DNA of 6,908 nt from Cyanobacteria bacterium UBA1186 (GTDB lineage: Bacteria > Cyanobacteriota > Vampirovibrionia > Gastranaerophilales > Gastranaerophilaceae): positions 1 through 6,908 of the forward strand of contig DBYM01000070.1 of assembly GCA_002309875.1 (NCBI GenBank), given 5' to 3'. The position numbers were made by a program, and so were the translations under genes. The notes under the pieces are model-generated. The model worked only from the letters and a program-made list of their open reading frames with translations, ran no database searches and was not told where the DNA came from. Each line of letters begins with the position of its first letter. Within the stretch, counting starts at the first letter, position 1. Positions 1 to 5,615 of the stretch are shown here, piece by piece.

Positions 1-64
1 TTACGCTAATGTTAAGATTTTTATACTTATAGTACCTATTTTGTATATACATGCCCGAAAACTA

Positions 65-92
65 TTGCAATATAAATATAAATGTATATAAT
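65..92 (+). promoter_or_regulatory. Probable sigma70-type promoter of the HU gene
   Basis: A -35-like TTGCAA (65-70) and a perfect -10 TATAAT (87-92) are separated by 16 bases. Transcription would start near base 99 and give a leader of about 25 bases, which carries the SD AAAGGGG (111-117) six bases before the HU start codon. The surroundings are very AT-rich, so chance -10 matches are common. The correct spacing and position just before a gene of a normally abundant protein are the support. Bases 1-64 show nothing else I can name. Confidence 0.6.
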
Positions 93-123
93 AGTACATG
101 TTAAATAAAGAAAGGGGATTTAT

Positions 124-399
124 ATGAACAGAGAAGAATTAATCGCAGAAATTTCAAAGAAGACTAAAGTATCTAAAAAAGATGCTTCAATGATTTTGTC
201 AGCAACACTTGACTCAATCCAGACTTCTGTAAAGAAAGGACACAAAGTTACTTTAGTAGGTTTCGGTACTTTCTCATCTAAGCACAGAGCTGCTAGAAAT
301 GGCCGTAACCCGCAAACTGGCAAAACTATTAAGATTGCTGCAAAGAATGTTCCTTCATTCTCAGCAGGTAAAGCATTTAAGACACTTCTTAGCAAATAA
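124..399 (+). CDS. HU-family DNA-binding protein
   Basis: A 91-residue protein, the usual length for HU/IHF-family nucleoid proteins, which act as dimers that bend and compact DNA in the nucleoid. The N-terminal helices (about 1-38) lead into the core motif GFGTF (46-50). The flexible DNA-binding arm follows, with R55, R58 and the arm-tip residues R61-N62-P63 that intercalate in the minor groove. The conserved closing segment SFSAGKAFK (78-86) is intact. Lysines are spread throughout, as expected. The start is supported by SD AAAGGGG at 111-117. The gene is monocistronic, with its own promoter upstream and a hairpin terminator 21 bases after the stop. Whether it works as a homodimeric HU or as a specialised paralogue cannot be told from one copy. 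Family assignment is very secure. Confidence 0.97.
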   Translation: MNREELIAEISKKTKVSKKDASMILSATLDSIQTSVKKGHKVTLVGFGTFSSKHRAARNGRNPQTGKTIKIAAKNVPSFSAGKAFKTLLSK

Positions 400-420
400 G
401 ATTTGTTATTAGTTCTTTAG

Positions 421-457
421 AGGGATTATGATTTCGGTCATAATCCCTTTGTTTTAT
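421..457 (+). terminator. Rho-independent terminator after the HU gene
   Basis: A perfect 11-bp stem (421-431 pairing with 438-448) encloses the six-base loop TTTCGG. It is followed by the T-rich stretch TTGTTTTATT. It lies directly downstream of the HU stop codon and fits a factor-independent terminator for that gene. Confidence 0.85.
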
Positions 458-472
458 TATTAAAACGAACAA

Positions 473-510
473 AAAAAGAGACATCTTATGATGTCTCTTT
501 TTGCTTTTTT
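473..510. terminator. Bidirectional hairpin terminator between convergent genes
   Basis: A perfect 13-bp stem (473-485 with 490-502) surrounds the loop TTAT. It is flanked on the left by an A-run (from 471) and on the right by long T-runs (498-502 and 505-513). Read on the plus strand it is a second terminator behind HU. Read on the minus strand the A-run becomes a T-run, so it also terminates the gene at 519-1931, whose stop is 17 bases away. One hairpin serving both converging genes is the simplest reading. Confidence 0.85.
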
Positions 511-518
511 TTTGAACT

Positions 519-1931
519 CTAGTACCAGGATATCGTTATCATTCTTCTGAGTTTTGTTCTGTTTTCCGGCAAGCAATGGTCTGAAGCAATTTCGCAATAT
601 GCTTTGAGTTTGCTCGGAACGATATCTCTCAGTGCTACATTTATATCATCTCTTACAGGAACATCTTTATCTTTGCGTTTTGCAAGTAATGCAATTTCGT
701 CAAATAAGATGCTCTGAGTTTCCGGATTTTCACGTTGTGCCAAAACTTCGAAATAGTATTTTGCATCTCTTTCCGGCAGGTATTTCAGAACATAGCACAG
801 TGCCTGGTCAACCTTGTCGTTATTTAATGACAGACATTTTTCAATCGGAGCGGCATAAGGATAACCGTGTTTAACAAGGTATTTGATGCCCATTGCGAGT
901 CCTGCCAATTTGTCTTCATCTTCCATTCGAAGCGGATCAAGGGCTTTCATTTGTTCGTTCCAATAATCCATCATTTTTGCAGGATCGTGGTCTCTGACAT
1001 TTTCCATATATTCTCTTGCAACAGGGAATTCGTGTTTGATTTTGTTTACAACGACCATACCGTTCCATCTGTAGTTGTAGCCCTTAACACGTTTAGCCTC
1101 AATGTTATGGGTGGTCATTTTATCTTTTGTAAATCCTTCAATAAGTTCCATATCATTAGGAAGGACATCATATTCTTTAGTTCTGTCATAATCCAATCCG
1201 TATGCATACGGGCTTATCCAACGGGCAGGACGTCTGCAGTCTTCGTCAATATACTTTGTGAGCATATATCCCGAATCCAGGTTTCCGCAGTAGAATTTAC
1301 CTTTTTGGGTATCTCTTCCGACGTTAGTCATCCAATACTGTGCGGCATTAAGTTCTCCGTAGCAGTCACCTGTTGTGGTGTCATAAACCTTTAACAGGAA
1401 GTCATCATCATTGTTTCTGAGAGAATCATGAAGTCCGACTATCTGGAAACCCTTTGAAGAATGGCCTTTTCTGTTAATGTATCTCAATTCAACGTCGTCC
1501 CATTTCGGGATTACGTCATATTTGTGGAATACAGCATTAAGCAGGTCTTCCGCTTCTGTCGGGCGGTAAAAATCCGTAAAATCCTGTTTTTTGTACGCAT
1601 TGATTTTGTCCCAATCGGAAATTGACTGACGTGAATGATGTCTGATAAGGTTTGCCACCTGGTCGAAGGCTGCAAGAATTTCTCTTCTGCCGCTTTCAAA
1701 GTTTTGCGGCGTTAATTTCATTGTAATAATTTCCGGCAATTCTCCGACTAACCCTTTGATACCCGATTCCTGCTCTCTCATAATCGAGATTATCGAGTAC
1801 GCATTTTTATATATCTTCTTACTTAAAACTCCTGTCATATTCTTAAAATTAACGTTTTCTGCGCCGTTTCCGTTTTGGTTATGGCGTGCTGAACAATTTG
1901 TACTGATAGTACTAATCGGCAAAATTTGCAT
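519..1931 (-). CDS. Uncharacterised 470-residue protein, possible degenerate kinase-like fold plus helical repeats
   Basis: I do not recognise a named family. The start is well supported: the minus strand carries SD AAGGAGGA about ten bases before the ATG, under a near-consensus promoter. No signal peptide or membrane segment is visible, so it is probably cytoplasmic or exported by a non-Sec route. Residues 1-31 are polar and Asn-rich and end in VNFKN (27-31), resembling short N-terminal tags seen in some gut Vampirovibrionia and Elusimicrobia proteins (inference from memory). Residues about 35-140 look helical. Residues 145-300 are mixed: a strand ending FLLKVYD (178-184) with a lone Lys181, a hinge-like MLTKYIDED (223-231), then HN (275-276) followed about 15 residues later by a hydrophobic strand (291-296). 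This order loosely recalls a protein-kinase-like fold, but no clear catalytic HxD or DFG motif is present. Residues about 338-450 look like HEAT-type helical pairs. It is convergent with HU and divergent from the Fe-S gene cluster, which does not reveal its job. That it encodes a protein is certain; any function is unknown. Confidence 0.9.
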   Translation of the reverse strand: MQILPISTISTNCSARHNQNGNGAENVNFKNMTGVLSKKIYKNAYSIISIMREQESGIKGLVGELPEIITMKLTPQNFESGRREILAAFDQVANLIRHHSRQSISDWDKINAYKKQDFTDFYRPTEAEDLLNAVFHKYDVIPKWDDVELRYINRKGHSSKGFQIVGLHDSLRNNDDDFLLKVYDTTTGDCYGELNAAQYWMTNVGRDTQKGKFYCGNLDSGYMLTKYIDEDCRRPARWISPYAYGLDYDRTKEYDVLPNDMELIEGFTKDKMTTHNIEAKRVKGYNYRWNGMVVVNKIKHEFPVAREYMENVRDHDPAKMMDYWNEQMKALDPLRMEDEDKLAGLAMGIKYLVKHGYPYAAPIEKCLSLNNDKVDQALCYVLKYLPERDAKYYFEVLAQRENPETQSILFDEIALLAKRKDKDVPVRDDINVALRDIVPSKLKAYCEIASDHCLPENRTKLRRMITISWY

Positions 1932-1982
1932 GATATTTAATCCTCCTTACACACAAAAATAATGCTAGTGCATCAACTATAA

Positions 1983-2005
1983 ACTCGATTGTGATATATT
2001 CGAGT
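1983..2005. repeat. Inverted repeat over the minus-strand -10/start region
   Basis: The arms ACTCGA (1983-1988) and TCGAGT (2000-2005) are perfect reverse complements separated by 11 bases. The right arm overlaps the -10 box (2003-2008) of the minus-strand promoter, and the repeat spans the predicted transcription start. The G/C-containing arms make it less likely to be AT-rich noise than other repeats nearby. The position fits an operator for a dimeric repressor, but no regulator gene is present in the window. Confidence 0.4.
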
Positions 2006-2030
2006 ATAACTCATAATATATCGATGTCAA
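2003..2030 (-). promoter_or_regulatory. Near-consensus sigma70 promoter for the minus-strand gene
   Basis: Read on the minus strand, a perfect -35 TTGACA (2030 to 2025) is followed after 16 bases by -10 TATACT (2008 to 2003). Transcription would start around 1996, giving a leader of roughly 65 bases before the ATG at 1931 with its strong SD. This is the best promoter in the window and predicts substantial expression unless repressed. Two inverted repeats overlap it. Confidence 0.8.
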
Positions 2031-2040
2031 TATATTATGA
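2011..2040. repeat. 30-bp inverted repeat enclosing the -35 box, operator-like
   Basis: Perfect 11-bp arms, TCATAATATAT (2011-2021) and ATATATTATGA (2030-2040), flank an eight-base spacer. The minus-strand -35 hexamer (2025-2030) lies in the right part of the spacer and touches the right arm, so a dimeric protein bound here would block RNA polymerase. The arms are mostly A/T, so chance formation in this AT-rich region is possible. The arm length and the overlap with a strong promoter favour a real operator. Confidence 0.5.
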
Positions 2041-2043
2041 TAT

Positions 2044-2070
2044 GTAAAGAGAAAAAATAAAAATCTTTAC
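2044..2070. repeat. Inverted repeat in the divergent intergenic region
   Basis: The arms GTAAAGA (2044-2050) and TCTTTAC (2064-2070) are perfectly complementary across a 13-base A-rich spacer. The repeat lies just upstream of the minus-strand promoter and upstream of the plus-strand -10 box. A binding site is possible, but the evidence is only the symmetry. Confidence 0.25.
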
Positions 2071-2105
2071 CTAATAAGGCAAATACATTATTATTTTGCG
2101 AGGTC

Positions 2106-2131
2106 TTGTGTTAGAATATATTTGGTATAAT
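2106..2131 (+). promoter_or_regulatory. Probable promoter of the Fe-S/PHP operon
   Basis: A perfect -10 TATAAT (2126-2131) is preceded by TTTGG. The only nearby -35 candidates are poor: TTGTGT at 2106-2111 is just 14 bases away, and TCTTGT at 2104-2109 is at 16 bases but a weak match. A promoter with a good -10 and poor -35 often depends on an activator. Transcription would start near 2138 and leave a leader of about 57 bases. A similar TTTGGTANAATA string occurs upstream of the radical SAM gene. Confidence 0.5.
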
Positions 2132-2151
2132 ATGAAATAAGGTGAAGATAA

Positions 2152-2169
2152 CCAATTTTTATTAATTGG
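2152..2169 (+). other. Small leader hairpin before the operon
   Basis: CCAATT (2152-2157) can pair with AATTGG (2164-2169) across a six-base loop, inside the predicted leader of the first operon gene. It has no T-run and is only six pairs long, so it is not a terminator. It could affect transcript stability or translation, or be chance. Confidence 0.25.
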
Positions 2170-2194
2170 CGGGTATGGAAATATAAATATACAC

Positions 2195-3307
2195 ATGATT
2201 AGTTTGAACGAAAATAATACCAAATATACAATAGGAATCCCGAGAGCTATTTCTTACTATGGCAATTATCCTTTTTATTACGGATATTTTACTGCCTTGG
2301 GATTAGAGATAGTTTTATCCGATAAAACAACAAGCAAGATTATTAACGAAGGCTGTAAATATGTTGTTTCGGATACCTGCCTGCCTGTAAAGGTTTTTGT
2401 CGGTCACGTTCTGAATCTTCTTGAAAAAGGCTGTGACACGATTTTTGTTCCTTCTTTGCAGTCATCTTCATACAAGATTAATAATTGCAGTAAGATCAGA
2501 GGACTGCCTGAAATCATACGAAATGTCATAAACAGACCTTTTCGGATTATAGACCCTGAGATTAATAAAACCGAGGGCATTTCGTTTAAGGATTTTTGCT
2601 ACGACTTTGCACACAGATTTGAAATTTATGACGAAGGATTTATAGAAAAGGCGATTAAAAAAGGCTGGGAAGTTTATAATAATTACCACAAAATGGCTTT
2701 GATGGGTTTGGGTTTTGAAGAAGCCCTTAAAAATGCCATTGAAGGGAAAATGATAACCAAGCCGATTGAAATTGTAAGACCTCTTTCCGTGGTCATAATG
2801 GCGCACGGGTACAATCTGTATGATGAACGGGTTTCTTTAAGGCTGATTAAGAAGTTGGAAAAAATGGGCGTAAAATCATATACTTCTTTAAATATAACCA
2901 AGGAAGATGCGCTGAAAGCCATAGAGGACCTCGGTGAAATACAGTATTGGGCAAATGAATTGGATTTAACGGGTACGGCCGCATATTATATGCTCAGAAA
3001 CAAAGTTGACGGTATTATTGCTTTGTCTGCATTCGGCTGCGGGCCTGATTCACTGATGGTTGAAGAAATTCAGTATCATGCAAAGCAGAGAAACATGCCG
3101 ATGATACATATAAACATTGACGAACACACGGGCGAAGCGGGCTTTGTAACAAGAATTGAAGCATTTGTTGATATGCTTGTACGCCGTAAGAGAAAAGCAT
3201 TAGAAAAGAGCGAAGTTATCAACCTGCTGCATACGGTTGCCGAAAGAGGTAAGATTACCGCAAAGGCAGGAAAACAAAATCAAATTGAAGAGGAAATAAA
3301 GATATAG
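2195..3307 (+). CDS. 2-hydroxyacyl-CoA dehydratase superfamily protein (DUF2229 / COG3580-like)
   Basis: A 370-residue soluble protein related to the Fe-S subunits of 2-hydroxyacyl-CoA dehydratases and to the 'CoA activase-related' DUF2229 family. The family start is clear: IGIPRA (13-18), an aromatic YPFYYGYF stretch (25-32), then SDTCLPVK (59-66) and GH (70-71). The C-terminal half has FGCGPDSL (280-287) and the signature DEHTGEAG (309-316) followed by TRIEAF. Cysteines 62, 98 and 282 match the positions used for a [4Fe-4S] or larger cluster in the superfamily; Cys54 and Cys80 are extra. In large activase proteins this module is fused to ATPase domains; here it stands alone. It is the first gene of the operon, two bases before the PHP gene. 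No good SD precedes the ATG (the best purines are 14 or more bases away), so initiation may be inefficient. The natural substrate is unknown; family assignment is strong. Confidence 0.88.
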   Translation: MISLNENNTKYTIGIPRAISYYGNYPFYYGYFTALGLEIVLSDKTTSKIINEGCKYVVSDTCLPVKVFVGHVLNLLEKGCDTIFVPSLQSSSYKINNCSKIRGLPEIIRNVINRPFRIIDPEINKTEGISFKDFCYDFAHRFEIYDEGFIEKAIKKGWEVYNNYHKMALMGLGFEEALKNAIEGKMITKPIEIVRPLSVVIMAHGYNLYDERVSLRLIKKLEKMGVKSYTSLNITKEDALKAIEDLGEIQYWANELDLTGTAAYYMLRNKVDGIIALSAFGCGPDSLMVEEIQYHAKQRNMPMIHINIDEHTGEAGFVTRIEAFVDMLVRRKRKALEKSEVINLLHTVAERGKITAKAGKQNQIEEEIKI

Positions 3308-3309
3308 AT

Positions 3310-4359
3310 ATGTTGCTTGAGGAGAAGGTGGCATTAAATACTTATCGATACTGCGGAGCAATACATATCCATACTCATTTTTCGGACGGAACGGGTAATG
3401 TTGACTCAATCAGTAAGGCCGCAAAGCAGGCCGGTTTGGATTGGATAATAATTACCGACCACAATTATATTGATGCCGAAGAAGGAATTTATAACGGAGT
3501 TTACGTAATCAAAGGAGAAGAAATCTCTCCTGCGACGTGCAATCATTATTTGGCATTCGGGATTAATAAACTTATTGAGCCTGATAATGATTCAAGGATA
3601 AATATTTCCAATGTCAGGATTGCGGGCGGATTTGGTTTTGCTGCACACCCTGATGAGAGCCTTGAAAGAAAGAATAAATGGTGCCCGATACGTTGGGATA
3701 ACAAAGACACATCTCCCGACGGAGTGGAAATATGGAATTGGTTTTCAAGTTGGGGTGACAATTTAGACGACAGCAGTATTTTAACGCTTGCGAAATCATA
3801 TTTCTTTAAACATAAAATGGTTACAAAGCCTTGTTCTGAAACACTGAAGTGGTGGGATAAACTGAATGAAAAGACTTCAAGAATAATTCCGGCTATCGGC
3901 GGAGCCGATGCCCATGCACTAAAGGTTTATGACTACGTAATACCGCTTACAATATTCCCTTATAAGACTTGTTTTAAGGCAATAACCAATGTGATAAGTC
4001 TTGACAATGTATTGTCCGATAATTTTAATATTGCAAAGTCTCAGATTTTAGAGGCCGTAAAATCCGGTAACAACGTAATAGTAAACAGAAATGTATGTAA
4101 GGGATTACCCGAGATTACGGTTTCAAATTCGGAAAACACCGTATCATGCGGAGAATTTATTAAACTTACCGAAGATACTTTTATGGAGGTTTTGTCTGAA
4201 AAAGGTACTTATGTTAAAATAATTCATGACGGCGATATTATTGCCGACAAAAGTGCCAAGAGGTGCAGAATTCCTATCACAAAGACGGGTAAGTATCGTG
4301 CAGAGATTTCCTATAAGGGGAGAGGTTATGCATATTCAAATCCGATAATTGTAATCTAG
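3310..4359 (+). CDS. PHP-fold metallohydrolase (CehA/McbA-like)
   Basis: A 349-residue PHP-superfamily protein, a fold that hydrolyses phosphoesters or other bonds with a two- or three-metal site. All usual ligands can be picked out: H19 and H21 with D26 in HIHTHFSDG, H51 in TDH, E70 in GEE, H79, H113 in AHPDE, E140, and D200 and H202 in GGADAH. The catalytic core covers about 15-265. Residues about 270-349 look beta-rich, like a small C-terminal sandwich domain often seen in CehA-like members. No signal peptide is visible, so it is probably cytoplasmic. The gene starts two bases after the previous stop, so translation is probably coupled. The ATG at 3310 has only a distant purine stretch (3287-3293), and a GTG at 3328 is an alternative. 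Its position between two dehydratase-like subunits suggests it handles a phosphorylated or conjugated intermediate of the same pathway, but the substrate cannot be read from sequence. Confidence 0.87.
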   Translation: MLLEEKVALNTYRYCGAIHIHTHFSDGTGNVDSISKAAKQAGLDWIIITDHNYIDAEEGIYNGVYVIKGEEISPATCNHYLAFGINKLIEPDNDSRINISNVRIAGGFGFAAHPDESLERKNKWCPIRWDNKDTSPDGVEIWNWFSSWGDNLDDSSILTLAKSYFFKHKMVTKPCSETLKWWDKLNEKTSRIIPAIGGADAHALKVYDYVIPLTIFPYKTCFKAITNVISLDNVLSDNFNIAKSQILEAVKSGNNVIVNRNVCKGLPEITVSNSENTVSCGEFIKLTEDTFMEVLSEKGTYVKIIHDGDIIADKSAKRCRIPITKTGKYRAEISYKGRGYAYSNPIIVI

Positions 4360-4375
4360 AGGAAGTTTCACGGGA

Positions 4376-5539
4376 ATGTTTTGGAACAAAAAAGAACGCA
4401 GAACTATATCACAACTTGATAAATCAGTATCGACTAAGGATAGGATTGTTGCCTGGCCGAGAATGGGTAATATCGACTTATCCATGGAGGCGCTCGTAAG
4501 CAACGTCGGTGCGAAGATTGTAATGCCTCCGAGAAATTCCAATGAAGCGTTGGAGATTGGGGTAAAAAACAGTATTGAAGGTATATGCCTGCCGTACAAA
4601 TTGAATTTGGCAAACTATATAATGGCGCTTGAGAAGGGTGCAAATACTTTGATGATGTTCCAGGCTCCGGGTTCCTGCAGGTTTGGAAATTATACAAAAA
4701 TGGCTCAGAAAACCCTGAAAAAAATGGGCTATGAGTTTGATATGTGCGTTTTTGATATGTATCAAAGCAAGATGGTACAGACGCTTAAAGCATTTTGGCA
4801 TATATCTCATTGTACAAATCCGTTTTGCTATTACAAAGGATTTAGTACGGGATTTAATAAGGCATTTGCGATTGATACGGCCGAAAGGTTAATGTTTTAT
4901 ACCCGTCCGAGAGAACTTCATAAAGGTGATGCGGAAAAGTGCTACAAGAAATGGTATAAGATTATACATGAGACAAATTCTTTGTCAGGCTGCAGAAAAC
5001 TGAAAAAACAGGTAATTGAAGACTTTAAGAAAATTCCTATTGATAAAGACAGAATAGTCCCCAAAGTATATTTGCTCGGAGAATTTTTTGTACTTCTTGA
5101 CCCATATGCAAATCAGGAGATTGAAAAAACACTCGGCGAATTGGGTGTAGAAGTCCAGCGTCAGATATTTTTCTCCGATTGGCTTGAACACGTATTACAA
5201 CCCTCTATTTTTTACAAAAAAGAATCGCACAGAGAACGATGCGTGCGCTATGCTCAGGATTATATGAAACGGGCCATAGGCGGCGAATGTATTGAAACTG
5301 TCGGCGATACCGTATTTGGTGCAAGAAACGGAATTGACGGTATTGTTCATATTATGCCGTTCTCATGCATGCCTGAAATTGTTGCACAGAATATTTTGCC
5401 TAAAGTAAGCAAGCAGGAAGATATTCCTATTTTGGAACTCGTACTTGACGAGCAGACGGGTAAGGCGGGAAATATAACGAGAATAGAAGCATTCATTGAT
5501 TTGGTAAAGAGAAAAAAACAGAGAAAACAGGATTCATAA
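4376..5539 (+). CDS. 2-hydroxyacyl-CoA dehydratase superfamily protein (COG3581-like)
   Basis: A 387-residue soluble protein, a distant paralogue of the first gene in the operon. It carries ICLPYK (70-75), PGSCRFGNY (98-106), a GE-rich strand-turn segment beginning VYLLGEFFV, the motif IGGEC before an IETVGDTV stretch, MPFSCMPEI around Cys331, and DEQTGKAG (358-365) followed by TRIEAF. These are hallmarks of the COG3581 group related to dehydratase subunits. Cys71, Cys101 and Cys331 parallel Cys62, Cys98 and Cys282 of the 2195-3307 protein and are likely cluster ligands. The two together could form a heterodimer like HgdA/HgdB-type dehydratases (inference). SD AGAGGA (4358-4363) lies 12 bases before the ATG and overlaps the PHP stop, so co-translation is likely. 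The region 125-215 has additional cysteines of unknown use. No activator ATPase is encoded nearby in the window. Confidence 0.88.
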   Translation: MFWNKKERRTISQLDKSVSTKDRIVAWPRMGNIDLSMEALVSNVGAKIVMPPRNSNEALEIGVKNSIEGICLPYKLNLANYIMALEKGANTLMMFQAPGSCRFGNYTKMAQKTLKKMGYEFDMCVFDMYQSKMVQTLKAFWHISHCTNPFCYYKGFSTGFNKAFAIDTAERLMFYTRPRELHKGDAEKCYKKWYKIIHETNSLSGCRKLKKQVIEDFKKIPIDKDRIVPKVYLLGEFFVLLDPYANQEIEKTLGELGVEVQRQIFFSDWLEHVLQPSIFYKKESHRERCVRYAQDYMKRAIGGECIETVGDTVFGARNGIDGIVHIMPFSCMPEIVAQNILPKVSKQEDIPILELVLDEQTGKAGNITRIEAFIDLVKRKKQRKQDS

Positions 5540-5549
5540 TTAACTTAAC

Positions 5550-5571
5550 ATTGCTTAAACTATTAAGCAAT
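5550..5571 (+). other. Intergenic hairpin after the COG3581-like gene
   Basis: A nine-pair perfect stem (5550-5558 with 5563-5571) around the loop ACTA lies 10 bases after the stop of the preceding gene. It lacks a T-run, so it is not a standard intrinsic terminator. It may protect the upstream mRNA end, weaken read-through into the radical SAM gene, or act as a protein-binding palindrome. Confidence 0.4.
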
Positions 5572-5582
5572 ATAATCATGGC

Positions 5583-5593
5583 TTTGGTAGAAT
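5583..5593 (+). promoter_or_regulatory. Possible -10 element before the radical SAM gene
   Basis: TAGAAT (5588-5593) preceded by TTTGG matches the operon's own TTTGG-TATAAT element at 2121-2131 with one mismatch over twelve bases. No convincing -35 lies 16-18 bases upstream. It could be a weak or activated internal promoter giving the radical SAM gene separate transcription. Read-through from the operon remains equally possible. Confidence 0.3.
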
Positions 5594-5615
5594 AGAAGAG
5601 TAAGGAGAAATATAA

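Noticed and set aside
42..51. Perfect palindrome TGTATATACA upstream of HU
   Set aside because: Ten bases of alternating A/T-type sequence in very AT-rich DNA are expected by chance, and the site does not overlap the proposed promoter.
120..395. 91-codon minus-strand frame over the HU gene
   Set aside because: It mirrors HU, which is an unmistakable family member with its own SD, promoter and terminator.
867..1394. 175-codon open frame on the plus strand
   Set aside because: It lies wholly antisense to the 470-residue minus-strand gene, has no SD, and its Cys/Phe/Ile-rich protein looks like a reverse-strand shadow.
2079..2099. Inverted repeat GCAAA / TTTGC in the intergenic region
   Set aside because: Five-pair arms in AT-rich sequence are too short to stand above chance.
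2175..2186. Tiny upstream open frame (ATG then stop after three codons) in the operon leader
   Set aside because: The only purine run ends one base before its ATG, too close to act as an SD, so translation is not supported.
5551..5576. Promoter TTGCTT to TATAAT before the radical SAM gene
   Set aside because: The spacing is only 14 bases and the -35 is part of the hairpin stem, so it is a poor sigma70 promoter.
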